NCBI GenBank assembly: GCA_938075435.1
Contig: CALJHL010000061.1
Location: forward strand, 1 to 33,316
Source of the DNA: an uncultured Thalassotalea sp.
GTDB lineage: Bacteria; Pseudomonadota; Gammaproteobacteria; Enterobacterales; Alteromonadaceae
DNA length: 33,316 nucleotides
Direction of reading: 5' to 3'
The translations under genes and the position numbers were made by a program. Of the stretch, positions 29,721 through 33,316 are shown one piece after another; the stretch's first letter is position 1; each line of letters opens with the position of its first letter. Below the pieces are notes generated by a model. It worked only from the letters and a program-made list of their open reading frames with translations, ran no database searches and had not been told where the DNA came from.

Positions 29721-30587
29721 TTAGTGTTGAGCCTTGGGGTTCAAAAGTGGCTCGAGTAATTGTTGATCAAATTGGTATTTGGTTTTACAAAAATCACACG
29801 TCATACTAATATTTTGATGTTCAGCCAAATGCTCTAAAATCGATTCTTTACCCATGTTGGCAATAGCCGACAAACATTTATCGGCAGAACAACCGCAAAC
29901 AAACGTAACAGGTTGCGGATCAAACAATAATACCTGTTGTTCATGGTATAAACGATACAGCAAGTCATTGGCGGAAAGTGAATAGACTTCTTCGGCTTTT
30001 AAGGTGGCGGTGAGCTGGGCGATATGATCAAAATCTTGTAATTGTCGCTCTTTATCGTCAGAGTCTGGAACCACTTGTAATAAACTGCCACCAGCTTGCA
30101 AGGTATTAGCATCGGCAAATAGCCAAATTTTAGTCGCTAATTGCTCTGAAGAGGCAAAATAATGCTCTAAACATTGCGCTAACGTTTGTCCTTCTAAGGC
30201 AACCACCCCTTGATAACGTTCACCTTTTTTCGGAATGATGGTGATAACCATATTGGCTTTGCCCATTAACTGCTGCAAACTGTCGCCCGTTAATTCGCCT
30301 TGTACTTTGGCAATGCCACGCATTTGTTGTAAGTTGTTGCCATTGATTACCGCATATTTTACTGGTCCATCACCTTGCAATTGCACCGAAATCTCGCCTT
30401 CAAATTTTAATGTGGCGGTTAATAAACAACTAGCGGCTAATAATTCCCCTAACAGTTGCGTCACTGCCGGCGGGTAGTCATGTTTATCGATAATGTCTTT
30501 GAAACTTTTATCAAGTTGTACGAGTTCGCCACGGGCGTGAAGATCTTCGAAAAGGTAGCGATTTAATACATCGTTGTTAAGGGCCAC
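29721..30587 (-). CDS. hslO: Redox-regulated chaperone Hsp33 (HslO)
   Basis: RYLFEDLHARGELVQL and C-terminal CGCSADKC...CDFC zinc cysteines. GTG 30587 preferred (MALNNDVLNRYLF, SD GGAAA), giving no overlap with hslR; ORF opens at 30650. Confidence 0.95.
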   Translation of the reverse strand: MALNNDVLNRYLFEDLHARGELVQLDKSFKDIIDKHDYPPAVTQLLGELLAASCLLTATLKFEGEISVQLQGDGPVKYAVINGNNLQQMRGIAKVQGELTGDSLQQLMGKANMVITIIPKKGERYQGVVALEGQTLAQCLEHYFASSEQLATKIWLFADANTLQAGGSLLQVVPDSDDKERQLQDFDHIAQLTATLKAEEVYSLSANDLLYRLYHEQQVLLFDPQPVTFVCGCSADKCLSAIANMGKESILEHLAEHQNISMTCDFCKTKYQFDQQLLEPLLNPKAQH

Positions 30588-30588
30588 A

Positions 30589-31014
30589 TTATTTCCTTTG
30601 TTTAAATTGTCGAATCTGTCGACGTTGTTTTTTATCGGGTTTAGTATCACTAGCCGGGCTTAATAAAATTCCTTGCCGTCTTGCTTCAGCCGTTTTTTCA
30701 CGAGTTTCGATGCTGGCAGAGGTTTCTACATATAAAGTTTGGGCAAAAGCTGCATCTCGACGTTTATCGGCAAGAATTAAGATACTCACTTCTTTTTCGT
30801 CAAAGCCTTGTCTGATTTTTATTTTGTCCCCCAGCGCTACAGTTTTACTGGCTTTGGTGCGCTGACCGTTATAAAACACTTTACCACCATTAATCATTTG
30901 CTTGGCAATCGCTCGAGTTTTATAAAACCGCGCCGTCCACAACCACTTATCGAGCCGCACCGGTAAGGGGGATTCAGAGTCGTTAGTCAGTGCTTTATTG
31001 GCTGTTTTAGTCAT
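30589..31014 (-). CDS. hslR: Heat-shock protein 15, S4-domain (HslR)
   Basis: VRLDKWLWTARFYKTRAIAKQMINGGKVFYNGQRTKASKTVALGDKIKI. Confidence 0.95.
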   Translation of the reverse strand: MTKTANKALTNDSESPLPVRLDKWLWTARFYKTRAIAKQMINGGKVFYNGQRTKASKTVALGDKIKIRQGFDEKEVSILILADKRRDAAFAQTLYVETSASIETREKTAEARRQGILLSPASDTKPDKKQRRQIRQFKQRK

Positions 31015-31196
31015 AAATTAGTCTGCTCGGATTTTCGCAAAAAGTAACATAAAGCGCAAATTTTTGCCAGTCGCTGATGTTAACGGTATGTAACGGTTTA
31101 AATTTTAGCAAAAAATTACGTTATGGTCTTGTTGATAAGGCGCTGCTGACGTATTATCAGAGCAACAAATATTGCTAGTTATTTAAATAAGCCATC

Positions 31197-32159
31197 ATGG
31201 ATTTAGTGTTAATTACAAATAAGTTAGAAACTTTATGGGCTAAGGTGCCGCAAGAACGCATAACTAAAGCGTTAATACTTGCTTTACTGGCCTATATTGC
31301 TTTTTGGTTTGCAGACTTTACTTGGAATTTAATGCCCAGTTCGGTAGATAAAATAGTAACTGTACAACAACAAAATGCTAATCAATCGGCCAATACCCTG
31401 CAAGTTGATACCAGCGCCTTAAAAAAGCTGAATTTATTTGGCGAATATAATAAGCAACCGGTGGTAGTACAACAAACGGTCAAAACAATTGCATCAGCAC
31501 CTGAAACTAAATTGCAATTAACTCTGACCGGTTTGGTGGCTTCAGATGAGCCTGAAATTGCGGCGGCAATCATTGAGTCGAAGGGCAAACAAGAAACCTA
31601 TGGTATTGATGATAAAATTGAAGGTACCAGGGCTATTCTGAAACAAGTCTATATTGATCGAGTTATTATTGAAAGTTCTGGTCGCTTAGAAACATTGATG
31701 TTGGATGGTTTCGACTATACTAAGGATGTTTTAGCAGAACAACAACGTCCGGTAGAGGCAAATAATAGCCGGTTAAAAATGAAAACTGATCAAGGGTTAA
31801 ATTTGCGGACTTCGCCTAAGGTTGATCTTGCCAAGCAAGCTAGGATCAAAGAACGAGTTTCAAAAGCACGAGCCGAGATCCTTGAAAATCCGGGTAAACT
31901 AACGGACTACATTAAAATTTCACCTTATCGAAAAGATGGCAAAGTAGTTGGTTATCGACTCATGCCAAATAAAGATCCGGAATTTTTCACCGAGGTTGGC
32001 TTAGTTGCTGGCGATGTCGCCGTACAAATAAATGGTAAAGACTTAACGGATATGCGCCAAGCTCAACAGGCGTTAATTGAGTTAAGAAAAGCCGAACATG
32101 TAGATTTATTGGTTAATCGTGACGGTGAGTTACACGATATTTCATTAGGCCTAAAATAA
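31197..32159 (+). CDS. gspC: Type II secretion system protein GspC
   Basis: Single N-terminal TM, HR domain (LTLTGLVASDEPEIAAAIIESKGKQETYGIDDKIEGTRA), PDZ-like C-terminus (GLVAGDVAVQINGKDLTD). Confidence 0.94.
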   Translation: MDLVLITNKLETLWAKVPQERITKALILALLAYIAFWFADFTWNLMPSSVDKIVTVQQQNANQSANTLQVDTSALKKLNLFGEYNKQPVVVQQTVKTIASAPETKLQLTLTGLVASDEPEIAAAIIESKGKQETYGIDDKIEGTRAILKQVYIDRVIIESSGRLETLMLDGFDYTKDVLAEQQRPVEANNSRLKMKTDQGLNLRTSPKVDLAKQARIKERVSKARAEILENPGKLTDYIKISPYRKDGKVVGYRLMPNKDPEFFTEVGLVAGDVAVQINGKDLTDMRQAQQALIELRKAEHVDLLVNRDGELHDISLGLK

Positions 32160-32181
32160 TTAAATTTTTTGGAGAGACTTC

Positions 32182-33316
32182 ATGCGCCTTATTTTAAGCG
32201 CTAAGCAAATAAAACGGACAGCGATTAATATATTAGCTGCCCTTTCAATAACTTTTACCTTCGGTATAGTGTCCGTGTCTGCGGCACAATACTCCCCTAA
32301 TTTTAAGGGAACAGAAATAACTGAATTTATTAATATTATTGGTAAAAATCTGAAAAAGACCATTATCGTTGATCCCAAGGTTCGCGGTAAAATTAATGTT
32401 CGAAGTTATGATCTACTAACCGAAGACCAGTATTATCAGTTCTTTTTAAATGTGCTAGAAGTGTATGGATTTTCGGTAGTGGAAATGGACAATAATGTCC
32501 TAAAAGTGATACCCAATAAAAATGCTAAAACGGCGGCTATTCCGGTTGTAGGTGATGAAAACCCAGGCCAGGGTGATGAAATGGTTACCCGGGTAGTAGA
32601 AGTTAAAAATGTTTCGGTGCGTGAGTTATCGCCATTATTAAGACAGTTAAGCGATCAAGCTGGTGGTGGTAATGTAGTTCATTATGAGCCTTCTAATGTA
32701 ATTATGTTAACTGGCACGGCAGCAGTGGTGAATCGTTTAGTTAATATTATCACTCGGGTTGATAAAGCTGGTGACCAAGGTGTGCAAATTATTAAGTTAA
32801 AACACGCCTCTGCCAGTGAAATTGTCCGCATTATTGAAAACATTAATAAACCAGCTTCTGGTAAAAGCGATACTCCTGCTTTTTTAATTCCTAAAATTGT
32901 TGCTGACGATCGCTCTAACGCGGTTATTATTAGTGGTGAAGGCCAAGCACGGGACCGTATCGTTCGGCTAATTAGTCGCCTTGATACCGAGTTAGAAACC
33001 GTCGGTAATACTCGAGTTTATTATTTAAAATATTCAAAAGCTGAAGACTTGGTGCCGGTTTTACAAAATGTTAGTGCCAGCATACAGGTGACTACCAGCT
33101 CAACAGCCAGCACCTCCTCTAACTCAGCTGCTAGAAAACGTAGTGCCTCAAAAAGTGATGTTAGCATTGAGGCTCACGATGACACTAACGCGCTGGTTAT
33201 AACCGCAGAACCCGATATGTTACGTTCTCTAGAATCGGTTATTCGTCAACTTGATGTCCGCCGCGCACAAGTTTTGGTGGAAGCAATTATTGTCGAAGTG
33301 TTTGAAACTGAAGGTT
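32182..33316 (+). CDS. gspD: Type II secretion system secretin GspD, N-terminal part (runs off the right edge)
   Basis: Own translation from ATG 32182: signal sequence then FKGTEITEFINIIGKNLKKTIIVDPKVRGKINVRSYDLL (N0), N1-N3 repeats, VIRQLDVRRAQVLVEAIIVEVFETEG. No stop in window, so absent from the ORF track. Confidence 0.95.
   Translation, partial: MRLILSAKQIKRTAINILAALSITFTFGIVSVSAAQYSPNFKGTEITEFINIIGKNLKKTIIVDPKVRGKINVRSYDLLTEDQYYQFFLNVLEVYGFSVVEMDNNVLKVIPNKNAKTAAIPVVGDENPGQGDEMVTRVVEVKNVSVRELSPLLRQLSDQAGGGNVVHYEPSNVIMLTGTAAVVNRLVNIITRVDKAGDQGVQIIKLKHASASEIVRIIENINKPASGKSDTPAFLIPKIVADDRSNAVIISGEGQARDRIVRLISRLDTELETVGNTRVYYLKYSKAEDLVPVLQNVSASIQVTTSSTASTSSNSAARKRSASKSDVSIEAHDDTNALVITAEPDMLRSLESVIRQLDVRRAQVLVEAIIVEVFETEG

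Noticed and set aside
31120-31180. TGATAA...TTATCA inverted repeat before gspC
   Set aside because: Short 6-bp arms in AT-rich DNA; not distinguishable from chance by eye.
1-33316. Search for tRNA/rRNA genes, CRISPR arrays, transposases, integrases, phage or toxin-antitoxin genes
   Set aside because: None found by reading the ORF list and spacers; covariance-model or profile searches were not possible here.

Overview
The window looks like gammaproteobacterial chromosome, probably Alteromonadales/Colwelliaceae-like judging by gene content and order. It is mostly conserved housekeeping synteny: envC(partial)-gpmI // yibN-grxC-secB-gpsA; trmL; fieF; cpxA-cpxR // cpxP; tex // greB-ompR-envZ; pckA-hslO-hslR; gspC-gspD(partial). 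Accessory blocks sit within this backbone. (1) 4578-7759 is a two-gene unit. The first gene encodes a predicted exported protein with a PPP-type metallophosphoesterase-like N-terminal domain whose metal-binding motifs are degenerate, fused to what looks like an intact atypical (HipA/FAM20/PI3K-like) kinase domain. It is translationally coupled to an NTT/ATP-ADP-translocase-like membrane protein. I consider this the best candidate for an undescribed system, possibly extracytoplasmic phosphorylation fed by exported nucleotide. (2) 13375-17709 is a tightly overlapping five-gene operon: TAP-like alpha/beta hydrolase, NatA/NatB-like ABC exporter, ECF-like sigma factor and a small membrane protein. 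(3) 23.8-27.8 kb lies between envZ and pckA. It holds a YqiJ/YqiK (flotillin) pair, a decayed outer-membrane-type ORF with two lesions, and a small membrane protein. Several hairpins, terminators and operator-like palindromes were found by eye. No tRNA, rRNA, CRISPR array or transposase was seen. All product calls come from reading motifs in the supplied translations, with no database search.
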